Assembly: GCF_001618145.1 (NCBI RefSeq)
Contig: NZ_LQNF01000009.1
Span: 62,001 to 126,000 of the forward strand
Length of the DNA: 64,000 nucleotides
DNA from: Oceanobacillus damuensis
Lineage (GTDB): Bacteria; Bacillota; Bacilli; Bacillales; Amphibacillaceae
Reading direction: 5' to 3'
The notes below the pieces were generated by a model. The model saw only the letters and a list, made by a program, of their open reading frames with translations, had not been told where the DNA came from and searched no databases. The position numbers and the translations under genes were made by a program. Below, piece after piece: positions 31,946 through 41,108 of the stretch (its first letter is position 1; the number at the start of each line of letters is the position of its first letter).

Positions 31946-32227
31946 ATGGCTATGGAAGAAAAAGAAAGAATTATCATTCCCGACGAAAATGGCGATGAGC
32001 ATTTATTCGAAGTCTTGTTTACATTTGATGTTGACGAGACGGAACAATCTTACATTGCAGTAGTGCCAGCAGAACAGGCTGAAGAGGAAGAAGTCGAAGT
32101 TTATGCATTCCGTTTCGAGGAACAGGACAACGAAGATTTTACGCTTTTTCCAATTGAATCAGATGAAGAATGGGAATTAGTGGAAGAAATGCTGAACACA
32201 CTGGCGGACGAAGAAGACGAAGCGTAA
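31946..32227 (+). CDS. yrzB: DUF1292 acidic protein (YrzB-like)
   Basis: 93 residues, strongly acidic, containing the DUF1292 core IIPDENGDEHLFEVLFTFDV and an EEEEVEVYAFRFEE strand region. Function unknown. Third gene of the ireB-ruvX-yrzB operon, which ends at the hairpin 32247-32276. Confidence 0.9.
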   Translation: MAMEEKERIIIPDENGDEHLFEVLFTFDVDETEQSYIAVVPAEQAEEEEVEVYAFRFEEQDNEDFTLFPIESDEEWELVEEMLNTLADEEDEA

Positions 32228-32246
32228 GATTGTAAGTGAAAAAGCG

Positions 32247-32276
32247 GCTGATGTCAGAAATTTGACATCAGCTTTT
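32247..32276 (+). terminator. Terminator of ireB-ruvX-yrzB
   Basis: Perfect 10-bp stem GCTGATGTCA / TGACATCAGC with a 6-base loop, then TTTTGCTT. The remaining 200 bases before mltG show no gene; a TATAAT at 32450-32455 may be the mltG -10. Confidence 0.8.
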
Positions 32277-32480
32277 GCTTGGATAGCAAGAAATTATTAA
32301 CTTTGGCAGTCATTAATTCTAATACATACATGTCCATGTCCAGCTCCGATTCTTAAAAACGCATGAATAAGCAGGTACATTCGAGGCAGAAAAAACTATG
32401 CGCTTTTGTTTTAAACCACTATATTATGGATTAAAAATATCTTTTTTAGTATAATATAGCGGATGAAGGGGGGATACTGG

Positions 32481-33599
32481 ATGTCTAAGAAAAAAAAGAC
32501 TGGCAGTTTTAAGGAAAACCTTATTGCCAGAAGTGAAGAAGCCAGCACTGTCAGAAAGATCGTATTTATTATTCTTATAGGGATACTGTTAATATTGATT
32601 ATTGGCGGGATATCAGGGTTTCTGTACGTTAAATCTGCCCTTGAACCAGTGGATCCGGAAAGTGAGGAGCAAATTACAGTAGAAATCCCAATTGGGTCTT
32701 CAACTTCAACCATATCCAGCATTTTGGAGGAAAATGGAATTATTAGGGATGGAAGGATTTTTCAATTCTATACTAAACTAAATAATGACGCTGACTTTCA
32801 GGCTGGGGAGTATACGTTTACACCTGCCGTTACTTTTGATGAGATTATTGAGTCATTAAAACATGGACGAGTTATGTTGGAACCAGTCCACACTGTTACG
32901 ATACCTGAAGGTTTGACAGTTGATCAGATAGCACAAATATACAGTGAGAGATTTGACTTTACAAAAGAGGAATTTCTCGAGCAAGTTAATGATCAGGCAT
33001 ATATTGAAGAACTAATCGCCAACTATCCGGATCTTTTATCGGAAGATATACTCGACCCGGAAATCAGAACTCCACTGGAAGGTTATCTGTTCGCTTCAAC
33101 ATATAATTTCTATGAAGAAGAACCAAGTATAGAGACAATCATTGACGAGATGCTTTCCCAGACACAAAAGGTCTACGCAGAATATGCAGAGGACGTGGAG
33201 CAATTGAATTTCACGGTACATGAAGCATTAACATTTGCGTCACTCGTCGAAAGGGAGACTGCCAGCGAAGAACAGCGGCAGCAAATTTCCCGCGTTTTCT
33301 ATAATCGAATGGAAACTGGGATGCCACTGCAAACAGACCCGACCGTGCTTTATGCCATTGGTGAACACAATGAAAGAGTGACATATGCGGATTTGGAAAT
33401 TGAATCACCATATAATACGTATTATGTGGAAGCACTGCCCATTGGTCCGATTTCCAACTTCGCTGAAAACTCATTAAAGGCCGTCGTGGAACCTGCAGAA
33501 TCGGATTATATGTATTTCCTTCATGACTCAGAAGGTAATATCTATTATGCGGAAACACATGAGGAACATCTTCAAAACAGAGATGCATACATCAATTGA
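32481..33599 (+). CDS. mltG: Endolytic murein transglycosylase MltG
   Basis: 372 residues: short basic cytoplasmic tail, one helix (about 30-52), LysM-like domain (VEIPIGSSTSTISSILEENGII) and the YceG catalytic domain with ASLVERET, whose Glu is the catalytic residue, and PYNTYYVEALPIGPISN. It cuts nascent glycan strands at the membrane. ATG at 32481 with AAGGGGGG in front; an ATG six codons earlier overlaps that ribosome site. Confidence 0.95.
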   Translation: MSKKKKTGSFKENLIARSEEASTVRKIVFIILIGILLILIIGGISGFLYVKSALEPVDPESEEQITVEIPIGSSTSTISSILEENGIIRDGRIFQFYTKLNNDADFQAGEYTFTPAVTFDEIIESLKHGRVMLEPVHTVTIPEGLTVDQIAQIYSERFDFTKEEFLEQVNDQAYIEELIANYPDLLSEDILDPEIRTPLEGYLFASTYNFYEEEPSIETIIDEMLSQTQKVYAEYAEDVEQLNFTVHEALTFASLVERETASEEQRQQISRVFYNRMETGMPLQTDPTVLYAIGEHNERVTYADLEIESPYNTYYVEALPIGPISNFAENSLKAVVEPAESDYMYFLHDSEGNIYYAETHEEHLQNRDAYIN

Positions 33600-33670
33600 T
33601 ATGGAAATGTGGAGCTGTCTTCACATTTCCCATTTTTATTGAGATATTTCTAATTAAAGAGGTAGCTAAG

Positions 33671-34312
33671 ATGAACGAAAAGCTAAACAACTACTTAAAT
33701 GAAATACATCCAAACGAGCATAATTGGATTAACGAACTGGAAATACAGGCGAAAAATGAAAATGTCCCGATTATGGACAGAGTCGGTATTAATTTTGTCA
33801 TGCAATTGACCCGAACGTCTAAACCGGAAAAAATCCTGGAGATCGGAACGGCAATCGGCTACTCCGCATTAAGAATGGTGGAGGCCTGTCCGGATTGTTC
33901 CATTGTAACGATTGAAAAAGATGCTGAGCGCTATAAACAGGCTATTCTAAACATAAGCATTCAGAATAAACAAGATCAAATAAAAGTCATACTTGGTGAT
34001 GCTCTGGATAAACTAATGGAGCTTTCTGCACAAAAACATAAGTTCGATTTAATTTTCATCGATGCTGCGAAGGGTCAGTACCAGCGATTTTTTGATCTTG
34101 CCGAGCCCATGCTGAATAAAAATGGAATGATTATTACAGATAATGTATTATTCCGAGGTTATGTGGCAGACCCAGAAGCTGTCCCAAAAAGATATAAAAA
34201 AATGGTAGAAAAAATAAGGAATTATAATACAATGCTGATGAACCATCCTAATTATAAAACTTCAATCGTACCTGTTGGGGATGGCGTAGCAGTAAGTCTT
34301 AAATTAACGTAA
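33671..34312 (+). CDS. yrrM: Class I SAM-dependent O-methyltransferase (YrrM/TrmR-like)
   Basis: 213-residue COMT-like methyltransferase: SAM-binding [23 protein letters not shown], and the metal/catechol-type motif [14 protein letters not shown] followed by [12 protein letters not shown]. subtilis YrrM (TrmR) forms 5-methoxyuridine in tRNA; locus and signatures agree. The ATG at 33671 has AAAGAGGTAG upstream; the longer frame to 33596 has a hydrophobic, unconserved start. The U32 peptidase genes that follow yrrM in B. subtilis are absent. Confidence 0.9.
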   Translation: MNEKLNNYLNEIHPNEHNWINELEIQAKNENVPIMDRVGINFVMQLTRTSKPEKILEIGTAIGYSALRMVEACPDCSIVTIEKDAERYKQAILNISIQNKQDQIKVILGDALDKLMELSAQKHKFDLIFIDAAKGQYQRFFDLAEPMLNKNGMIITDNVLFRGYVADPEAVPKRYKKMVEKIRNYNTMLMNHPNYKTSIVPVGDGVAVSLKLT

Positions 34313-34332
34313 GGAAAGGTGCTATTAAGCCT

Positions 34333-34962
34333 ATGAAAAATAAACCGGTAGTCATCGGAGTGGCTGGTGGAAGCGGCAGCGGGAAAACATCGGTAACACG
34401 TTCCATCTGCAAGCGATTTGCAGATAAATCGATTCTTGTCATCGAACAGGATTATTATTATAAAGACCAGAGCCATCTTCCACTGGAAGAACGATTGAAT
34501 ACAAACTATGATCACCCTTTGGCATTTGACAATGATTTATTGATAGATCATCTGCACCAGCTGATGGACAACAAAGCCATAGAAAAACCTGTTTATGATT
34601 ATAAAATTCATACAAGATCTGCTGATATTATTCATGTAGAACCAAAGGAAGTTATAATTGTAGAGGGCATTTTAATTCTGGAAGATCCTAGACTGGTCGA
34701 TCTGATGGATATCAAAGTATTTGTGGATACAGATGCAGACTTGAGGATTATAAGAAGATTGTTGAGAGATATAAAGGAGAGAGGCCGTACGCTTGATTCT
34801 GTGATAGATCAGTACATTAATAATGTCCGGCCATCGCATCTTCAATTTATCGAACCAACGAAGCGTTATGCCGATATCATTATACCTGAAGGTGGACAAA
34901 ACCACGTAGCAATTGATATTATGGCTACAAAGATTGAAACAATATTATCAAATGACACTTAA
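34333..34962 (+). CDS. udk: Uridine kinase
   Basis: 209 residues. Walker [16 protein letters not shown] at the N-terminus, [24 protein letters not shown], and [23 protein letters not shown]: the uridine/cytidine kinase signature. It phosphorylates uridine and cytidine in pyrimidine salvage. It sits between yrrM and greA as in B. subtilis. RBS GGAAAGGTG. Confidence 0.96.
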   Translation: MKNKPVVIGVAGGSGSGKTSVTRSICKRFADKSILVIEQDYYYKDQSHLPLEERLNTNYDHPLAFDNDLLIDHLHQLMDNKAIEKPVYDYKIHTRSADIIHVEPKEVIIVEGILILEDPRLVDLMDIKVFVDTDADLRIIRRLLRDIKERGRTLDSVIDQYINNVRPSHLQFIEPTKRYADIIIPEGGQNHVAIDIMATKIETILSNDT

Positions 34963-34989
34963 AAAACTTGGTTGGCACCAAGCTTTTTC
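34961..34989 (+). terminator. Likely terminator of udk
   Basis: CTTGG-TTGGCA-CCAAG immediately after the stop codon, flanked by an A-run and followed by CTTTTT. Short stem, so efficiency is uncertain. Confidence 0.55.
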
Positions 34990-35128
34990 GGTGACAGCCA
35001 TAGTTGCGCTTATGCAGGTTGGTGAGTTTGCACTTTCCTGCCTGCCAAGAAATAAATCAATCAAAAATATTGAAAAATTTAATCAAATCTGCCATAGTAT
35101 TGATTAGTATATTCATACTACCCAACGC

Positions 35129-35151
35129 ATAAGCTTTAAAGCTTATTTTTA
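35129..35151 (+). promoter_or_regulatory. Hairpin with U-run just upstream of greA
   Basis: 18-base perfect palindrome ATAAGCTTTAAAGCTTAT followed by TTTTATTT, ending about 30 bases before the greA ATG. It could be a second terminator for udk or an attenuator in the greA leader. The rest of the 34990-35180 gap has no gene. Confidence 0.5.
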
Positions 35152-35181
35152 TTTGCACAGTGAAAAGAAGGAGTGTTTTTA

Positions 35182-35658
35182 ATGGCTGTAGAGAAAAGTT
35201 ATTATATGACTCAAGAGGGGAAAGAAAAGTTAGAGAAAGAATTGCATTTTCTTAAGACAGATAGAAGACAGGAAGTAGTGGAACGCATTAAAGTTGCACG
35301 TGACTTCGGTGATCTGTCCGAGAACTCCGAATATGATGCGGCAAAGGATGAGCAAGCCTTTGTTGAACAACGCATTACGCAAGTGGAGAAAATGATCCGA
35401 AATGCAGTTATCATTGAAAATGACAATGATAACCCAAACGTAGTATCTTTAGGGAAATCCGTAACCTTCGTGGAGTTACCTGATGGTGAAGAAGAAACGT
35501 TCACCATTGTTGGCAGCGCAGAGGCAGATCCATTTGAAGGTAAAATATCGAATGACTCTCCAATGGCGAAAAGCCTATTGGGACATGAAGTCGGTACAGA
35601 GGTTGCAGTTGCAACACCTGGTGGTGATATACAGGTAAAAATCGTAAAGGTTGACTAA
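35182..35658 (+). CDS. greA: Transcription elongation factor GreA
   Basis: 158 residues: N-terminal antiparallel coiled coil ([29 protein letters not shown], with [15 protein letters not shown] at the acidic tip) and the C-terminal FKBP-like domain ([25 protein letters not shown]). The tip acidic residues stimulate RNA cleavage by stalled polymerase. ATG at 35182 with AAGGAG upstream. Ends in a strong terminator. Confidence 0.97.
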   Translation: MAVEKSYYMTQEGKEKLEKELHFLKTDRRQEVVERIKVARDFGDLSENSEYDAAKDEQAFVEQRITQVEKMIRNAVIIENDNDNPNVVSLGKSVTFVELPDGEEETFTIVGSAEADPFEGKISNDSPMAKSLLGHEVGTEVAVATPGGDIQVKIVKVD

Positions 35659-35666
35659 TATAGATA

Positions 35667-35709
35667 AAACAGAAAAAAAGCGGGGACATGCCTCGCTTTT
35701 TTTCTGTTT
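35667..35709. terminator. Strong terminator of greA
   Basis: Long stem: AAACAGAAAAAAAGCG plus GGG pairs with CCTCGC plus TTTTTTTCTGTTT around the loop ACATG. It probably also serves the convergent tcaA-like pseudogene. Confidence 0.85.
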
Positions 35710-35714
35710 ATTTG

Positions 35715-37145
35715 CTAATTTAATTTAAGAACTCTCTGATCGGACGTTGTAATTGTAAAATATAGATTTTCTTTCGATTCCAATTTCCACTCTATCTCTT
35801 CTTCATCATACAAAACTGTTAAAAGCGCTGTTCTTCTGAATTCATCTTTATCCAAGTCTCTCCATAACCAGCCGAGGTTTGAGTTCGGCACACGGAAAAC
35901 ATGGTGTACTCTCAACGTCATAATATATGCATTTAATTCATCTTTATATACCGGGTCTGATATTTGGCTCATATCATAGATAGCTTTGACAAGCTCCCCT
36001 TCATAATCCGGCCTTTCCAAATTTACCACATCGATATGGTCTTCTAAAGAAGCTTTCAGATTATCCGTTCCTCCTTCTGTTAGTAAAGAAGCATCTCTTT
36101 ACGAAAGGGCTAATTGATATTGAGCAACCGTTTGGTTCAATTGTTCCATCAGCTCATTCAAATCTTCCTCGGAAAATGCATACAAAAAACATCAAAAATA
36201 AAATAATTATCCTGGTCAATTATATTCATCGCTTTTTACGACACCCCACGGACATTCTTTTCTAATTTCTAGTTTCACAGACCCGTCATTTGGAAATTCC
36301 CCTATGGATTGCTCACCTTCATTAAGGACAATATCAGTCTTTTCGCCATTTACATATAAAGTAAAATCATCAGCACTTGCATTAACCATAATTTCGGCAA
36401 GAGGCAGGTCGAAAGAACTTAAAACTGCTTCTTGTCCTTTGTCATAGAGATTTACTTCATTCGTGAATTAGGCTTTAGCATATGTATTATCAAAAAAGGC
36501 TTTCAATGAGTAGGAACCAGGCATGAACGGATCGAATCTTGCCTCAAATTCCCCGTTGTTTGTTGTTGCTACTTGTTCTTTATTAATATATAGTGTGATA
36601 TTTTCATGATTTGTGTAAAGATAGATAAATGCCGGCACTACTTCCATTTTATAATCATCAAATACCAACCATCGTTTATCTTGCTTCGTTAGATTTAGTG
36701 TAGCGTACATATCGTCTGTGTATACGGAGGCATGATTACCGGATTCATTTGAGTTTATATTGGCCGCCTGCTGTTTAAATTTTTTGAGCAACTCTTCTTG
36801 TACTTCAGGATTTTCTTCCAGATAGGACAAAAATGCTGCTATGTTTTCTTCGGTTATCTCCATCGATTCATCTGCAGGTGTTAAAAAATTCATTAGTTGA
36901 CTTATATCTGCATTTTTTACTGCTTCTTCAAATTCGGAAATTGCCAATTCTGGATTGTATCTATTACTTCCAATATTGTAAAAAACAATAAAGGCTATTA
37001 AGATAATTCCAATAATGCTACCGAATAGAATCTTTTTCTTAAGAGCAATGTTTCTTGCTTCATACTGTTCGGCCAGATCTGTGCCATATTCTGGACAATA
37101 ATGTTTCGGGCCGGTTAATTTATAACCACAATTTGTACACTCCAA
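35715..37145 (-). pseudogene. tcaA: TcaA-like membrane protein gene, decayed
   Basis: One 477-codon frame, close to the usual TcaA length, with lesions. Readable: zinc-ribbon start MECTNCGYKL...YCPEYG (fourth Cys replaced by Tyr), one helix at about 37-57, TcaA-type domain, then TAA at codon 226 (36468-36470). The same frame goes on with NEVNLYDKGQEAVLSS to ECPWGVVKSDEYN, TGA (36216-36218), a short stretch readable only in another frame, then YAFSEEDLNELM, another TAA (36099-36101), and a normal C-terminus ending RVLKLN. TcaA proteins are linked to glycopeptide and cell-wall stress in staphylococci. A 225-residue N-terminal product could still be made. Confidence 0.85.
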
Positions 37146-37774
37146 CTCAATTACCTCCTGTTCTGTATTTAGAATATTGAATTCTTATTTATACTATCAT
37201 ACCGGTTTGTTTTAATAATGATACGATTAGACTGTTTATGCAATCTATTCAGTAGGTATTTAAGTTAGCTGTAATAGTGTATTGAGGTCTAAAGAGACAG
37301 GGAAGAGGATTTTTCTGAAATCAATGAATCAAAAAGTAAATTGAACGTGGAGTTAATATTACAAAATTATTACAATCCCGATTACTTTGTCACTTAAAAA
37401 TGCTTTTAGATAATTATACCTAGTGCAAAATGGCTATAACATTACCAAATAATTCCTTTTTTAGAAATAGCTTAAATTAGAAAATGGAAAATTTTACTTA
37501 TAAATTACTTTTCATATATTGGAAAATTTTAATGTAACCCGAATAAAATTACATAAAAATATAAAAACGTATGGAAAATGACTCATAATATAAATGAATA
37601 AAAGCAGATTATCTTTAATTAAAGATAAATTCCACACAAAAACAGGACTTAATTACTGTTTTTGTGGGTTGCTCTTAAAAAGATGTGACATATTTAGTAA
37701 TATGATGTAGGACATATTTATTGAAAAAGAGATAAATTACTCGTACTAGAAACTAAGATGATGAGGTGTTAAGA
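37146..37774. other. Long AT-rich intergenic region with two palindromes, no gene seen
   Basis: About 630 bases very rich in A and T with no credible ORF on either strand. It contains ATCTTTAATTAAAGAT (37611-37626) and a hairpin CACAAAAACAG / CTGTTTTTGTG (37635-37666) upstream of the first lipoprotein gene. It probably carries promoters for both divergent genes; no clear hexamer pair was identified. Confidence 0.6.
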
Positions 37775-38467
37775 ATGAAAAAAGTTTTAATTACTATGAC
37801 TATTTTAATTTTAACTATGGTGTTATTAGGTGCCTGTAGTGATAGTACTGAAGATGAAGAAACTCCGGTTAATGAAGAAACTACAGCTGATGAGGATACA
37901 ACAGGAGATAATAAAGAGGAAACGGACACTGCTGCAGAAAACAACAATAAGGAAGATCAAGTCGATGAAGATGAGGAAACAGAGGTAAAGGATCAAGGTT
38001 CCACTAATGGTGGCTTTACAACAGGTACCGAGGATCAATTGGATTTATCGATTGGAGACACAGGCAGATTTGATTCTGACCTTACCACATATGAAATCAC
38101 GCTGGAGAATGCAGAATTGGTTGATGAAATAGATGGTACAGCATCTCAGTTGGACGCATTCCTAATCGTTGAGTTAACAATTAAAAATACTGGTGAGGAT
38201 ACACAGTCTACCGATGATCTACTTTATGGTTTAGAAGTAACGGATAATCTCGATATGAGTGGTTACCAGGTTTACGGATATAATTTCGATGGCAGTAATG
38301 ATTCGATAAAAATGGAACTTGCTCCAGGGAAGGAAACATCTGGTAAATTTTATGCGGAAACATATACAGGAGATACGTATTATTTCCTTCTTAGAACAGG
38401 GATTGCAGGATCGGGTTCAAGTAACCAGGTAACATGGGTTATCCCTAGTGAAGAGGTTAACCAATAG
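37775..38467 (+). CDS. DUF4352-type secreted lipoprotein, copy 1
   Basis: 230 residues, ATG with GATGAGGTG upstream. Lipoprotein signal peptide with lipobox LLGAC (Cys about 20), then an acidic, low-complexity linker of about 65 residues rich in E, D, T and N, then a folded domain that begins near LDLSIGDTGRFDSDLTTYEITLENA and ends GSGSSNQVTWVIPSEEV. The domain has the telomeric-repeat-factor-like DUF4352 pattern (NTGEDTQS...YGLEV), an extracellular immunoglobulin-like fold of unknown role. Three relatives lie downstream. Predicted anchored on the outer membrane face. Confidence 0.85.
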   Translation: MKKVLITMTILILTMVLLGACSDSTEDEETPVNEETTADEDTTGDNKEETDTAAENNNKEDQVDEDEETEVKDQGSTNGGFTTGTEDQLDLSIGDTGRFDSDLTTYEITLENAELVDEIDGTASQLDAFLIVELTIKNTGEDTQSTDDLLYGLEVTDNLDMSGYQVYGYNFDGSNDSIKMELAPGKETSGKFYAETYTGDTYYFLLRTGIAGSGSSNQVTWVIPSEEVNQ

Positions 38468-38484
38468 TTTAGTTTAATAATCCA

Positions 38485-38513
38485 CTCTGCACCGGTATTA
38501 ATATGGTGCAGAG
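38485..38513. repeat. Hairpin downstream of lipoprotein copy 1
   Basis: CTCTGCACC / GGTGCAGAG, perfect 9 bp, 11-base loop, no U-run. A degraded counterpart (TGCATCAT / ATGGTGCA) follows copy 4 near 41042-41074, suggesting that the 3' flank was duplicated with the gene. No gene seen in 38514-38720. Confidence 0.55.
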
Positions 38514-38720
38514 CATACATAATTAATCCCATCTTAATTTGAAAATTAAATGGGTGTTGGAAGACTGAAAAAATAGGCTGGCATATTCTTTTTCTCTGCC
38601 TGTAAGTAAACAAGCATCCCAATAGTTTATTAATCTATATAGTACCGATATTACTTATGGTTTAGTGCATACATATTATTTCTTCAACTAAATCTGGAAA
38701 TAAAATGGGAGGATAGAAAG

Positions 38721-39338
38721 ATGGATAAAAAAATTTTTAACATAGTGGTTCTATTAATGGGAGTTTTGCTCCTATCGGCATGTGGAAATGGCGAGGATGC
38801 AGCTGCATCCATCCCGGTACCTGAGGAATTGATCGAGAATGAAGAACCATTGGCGATTAAGGATCAGTTTGACCTGTCAATAGGAGATAATGGCTGGGTG
38901 ATTGATTATGCCAATAGGAATATTTTGGAATTCACCTTAAATTCAGTTGAAATTGCGACTGAAATTAATGGAGAAAGACCTAGAGGAAATGATTCGGCTG
39001 ATGATGTCTATGTGATTGCCAACTATACGATGAAAAATCACGGAGACATTGAAATTCCGGGACAGGGTGTCGAATATCCGCTTTTGGTTGATGCTAAGGA
39101 TAATCAGGAGATAGAAAATGATAGTTTCGAAGGTGATTTTCTGGGCACTGGGAATACAGGAATAGGTGTTGAAAATGCAATGAGTAAACAGAAACCAACA
39201 GCACCTGGAGAAGAAAGGACCGGAAATATAGTACTTCTCGCGAACTATGAGGTAGATACGTACATGATCTATTTCGGTGATGATGAGTACCAGAATAAAC
39301 TGACATGGGAATTCGATGCAACTGAAGCAAAACGATAG
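38721..39338 (+). CDS. Divergent lipoprotein of the same cluster, copy 2
   Basis: 205 residues with signal peptide and lipobox LLSAC (Cys about 21). The mature part starts GNGEDAAAS and lacks the long acidic linker. Its domain keeps the pattern of the neighbours (FDLSIGDNGWVIDY, LEFTLNSVEIATEI, YVIANYTMKNHGDI, KLTWEFDATEAK) but with little direct identity, so it is a distant DUF4352-like member. RBS GGGAGGATAG. Function unknown. Confidence 0.8.
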   Translation: MDKKIFNIVVLLMGVLLLSACGNGEDAAASIPVPEELIENEEPLAIKDQFDLSIGDNGWVIDYANRNILEFTLNSVEIATEINGERPRGNDSADDVYVIANYTMKNHGDIEIPGQGVEYPLLVDAKDNQEIENDSFEGDFLGTGNTGIGVENAMSKQKPTAPGEERTGNIVLLANYEVDTYMIYFGDDEYQNKLTWEFDATEAKR

Positions 39339-39359
39339 GAATTCGTGGGAGCGATCACA

Positions 39360-39664
39360 TTGAAACGTTTTTTGAAAAATAATCGAGGGAGTTTAACACT
39401 TGAAGCAGCAATGATTCTTCCTTTCTTTATTTATTTGCTCATCCAGAACGAAAAACAACTGAGAGAGCAATGGCTGTGCTTGAACATGACACCAATGCAG
39501 ACTTAACACAAGCATCAACGTATATAACAGCAGATGCAACAGCATCAATTGAGTTATGGTTTATCCCAGGAATTATGGATATGCTCGGAAAGACAGGTGC
39601 ACTTAGTGGTCGGGTTGAAGGGAAAATGTATTATATTGATAAGGAAATTAACTATTCATACTAA
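39360..39664 (+). pseudogene. Remnant of a TadE-like prepilin gene
   Basis: TTG start with GGGAGC upstream encodes KRFLKNNRGSLTLEAAMILPFF, the type IV-like leader and hydrophobic stretch of TadE-type pseudopilins (G/S cleavage, Glu at +5). It then runs out of frame; a second piece in another frame (39470-39664) reads RAMAVLEHDTNADLTQASTY to VEGKMYYIDKEINYSY, plausibly the original C-terminus. The middle is missing, so this looks like an internal deletion. No other tad/flp genes are present nearby. Confidence 0.6.
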
Positions 39665-39685
39665 TGGAATATGAGGTGAAAGGAC

Positions 39686-40360
39686 ATGGAAAAAGTATTA
39701 AAATTATTATCAGTTTTAATATTATGTGGAATAATTTTAGTAGCGTGCAGTAATGAGAATAATACAGAAAATAATAATAAAGCTAATGATAATGAAACCG
39801 AGGAGAGCGAAGAGAGCCAATCAACGGATATCACTACAGAAGATTCTACAAGCGAATCTGAGGAACAAGATGAGAATACAGAATCTGAAGAGCAAACTAA
39901 AGGTGGATTTTCTACTGGCATAGAGGACCAATTAGGATTTGCTATTGGTGATACAGGTCAGATAGATTCAGATCTAACAACTTACGAGATTACATTAGAT
40001 GGTGCAAAAATAATTGAGGGTGAATTAGATGGAGAAGAATCCTTGCTCGATCATTTAATATTGCTTGATATAACATTGAAAAATACAGGGGAAGATACAC
40101 AAACAGTTAAAGATCTAATGTATGGTCTTGAGGTAACTGAAGATATGGATAAAACAGGCAGGCAAGATGGGGCAGAGTATTTCGAAAGTGTCGAAGAAAT
40201 GACAGGTAAACTTGCACCTGGTAATGAGGTAAAAGGTCAATTCATTACTGATATTTATGAAGCAGAAGAGTATTACTTCCGTTTAAGATCTGGAATATCG
40301 GGGTCAGGCAGCAGCAATCAGGTTATTTGGACAATACCCGCTGAAGAGGTGCAATGGTAA
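39686..40360 (+). CDS. DUF4352-type secreted lipoprotein, copy 3
   Basis: 224 residues, ATG with GAGGTGAAAGG upstream. Signal peptide with lipobox LVAC (Cys about 21), acidic linker of N, E, S and T (about 55 residues), then a domain very close to copies 1 and 4: GFSTGIEDQLGFAIGDTGQIDSDL, NTGEDTQTVKDLMYGLEV, RLRSGISGSGSSNQVIW. The linker differs freely while the domain is conserved, the mark of selection on the folded part. Confidence 0.85.
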   Translation: MEKVLKLLSVLILCGIILVACSNENNTENNNKANDNETEESEESQSTDITTEDSTSESEEQDENTESEEQTKGGFSTGIEDQLGFAIGDTGQIDSDLTTYEITLDGAKIIEGELDGEESLLDHLILLDITLKNTGEDTQTVKDLMYGLEVTEDMDKTGRQDGAEYFESVEEMTGKLAPGNEVKGQFITDIYEAEEYYFRLRSGISGSGSSNQVIWTIPAEEVQW

Positions 40361-40422
40361 TTGAATCTGCAAAACAATTTTAGTGAACTAAAATATTCTG
40401 CTAATAAAGGGGTACTTAAATT

Positions 40423-41031
40423 ATGAAAAAATTATATGCATCCGTCTCTATTATATTCTTAGTTTCTGCCTTACTTGCTGCATGCAGTGATAGTGAGGCA
40501 GAAGAAAAGATTGATTTAAATAATACCGAAACACAAATACAAGATGAGGGGCAAACTACAGATAGCTCTTCTGAAACCAGCTTTAATTCAGAAACTGAAG
40601 ATCAAGAAAATTTAACCATTGGTGAAACAGGAAGATTTGATTCCGATCTAACAACTTATGAGATAACATTAGAAAACGCAAAGATTGTGGAAGAACTTGA
40701 TGATACACCCTCTCAATTGGCTGGGTTTATCATCTTGGATCTGACGATTAAGAACACTGGTGAAGAGACTCAATCTGTTCGTGATCTGCTATATGGTTTG
40801 GAAGTAACGAGTGATTTAGAAAGAACTGGCTACCAGGATTATGCGGACAGTTTTGAAAGTGTTGAGGAAATGGCTGGTGAACTTAAGCCAGGTGATGAAG
40901 TATCAGGTCAGTGGGTTACAATGATTGCCGAAGGAGATACACAATACTTCCGTCTCCGATCAGGGGTTGCTGGTTCTGGTTCAAGTAACCAAGTAACCTG
41001 GATTATAGCTTCAGAAGAGGCAAAGCAATAA
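40423..41031 (+). CDS. DUF4352-type secreted lipoprotein, copy 4
   Basis: 202 residues, RBS AAAGGGG. Lipobox LLAAC (Cys about 21), shorter acidic linker, and the shared domain: ETGRFDSDLTTYEITLENAKIV, NTGEETQSVRDLLYGLEV, YFRLRSGVAGSGSSNQVTW. Nearest in sequence to copies 1 and 3, from which it likely arose by tandem duplication. It sits 62 bases after copy 3; the two may be co-transcribed. Confidence 0.85.
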   Translation: MKKLYASVSIIFLVSALLAACSDSEAEEKIDLNNTETQIQDEGQTTDSSSETSFNSETEDQENLTIGETGRFDSDLTTYEITLENAKIVEELDDTPSQLAGFIILDLTIKNTGEETQSVRDLLYGLEVTSDLERTGYQDYADSFESVEEMAGELKPGDEVSGQWVTMIAEGDTQYFRLRSGVAGSGSSNQVTWIIASEEAKQ

Positions 41032-41108
41032 TTAAATTAATCTGCATCATAGGGACAGATGGTGCAATACATACAAAGTTAAAAAATTAAGGAAATTAGG
41101 GCGTTGCA

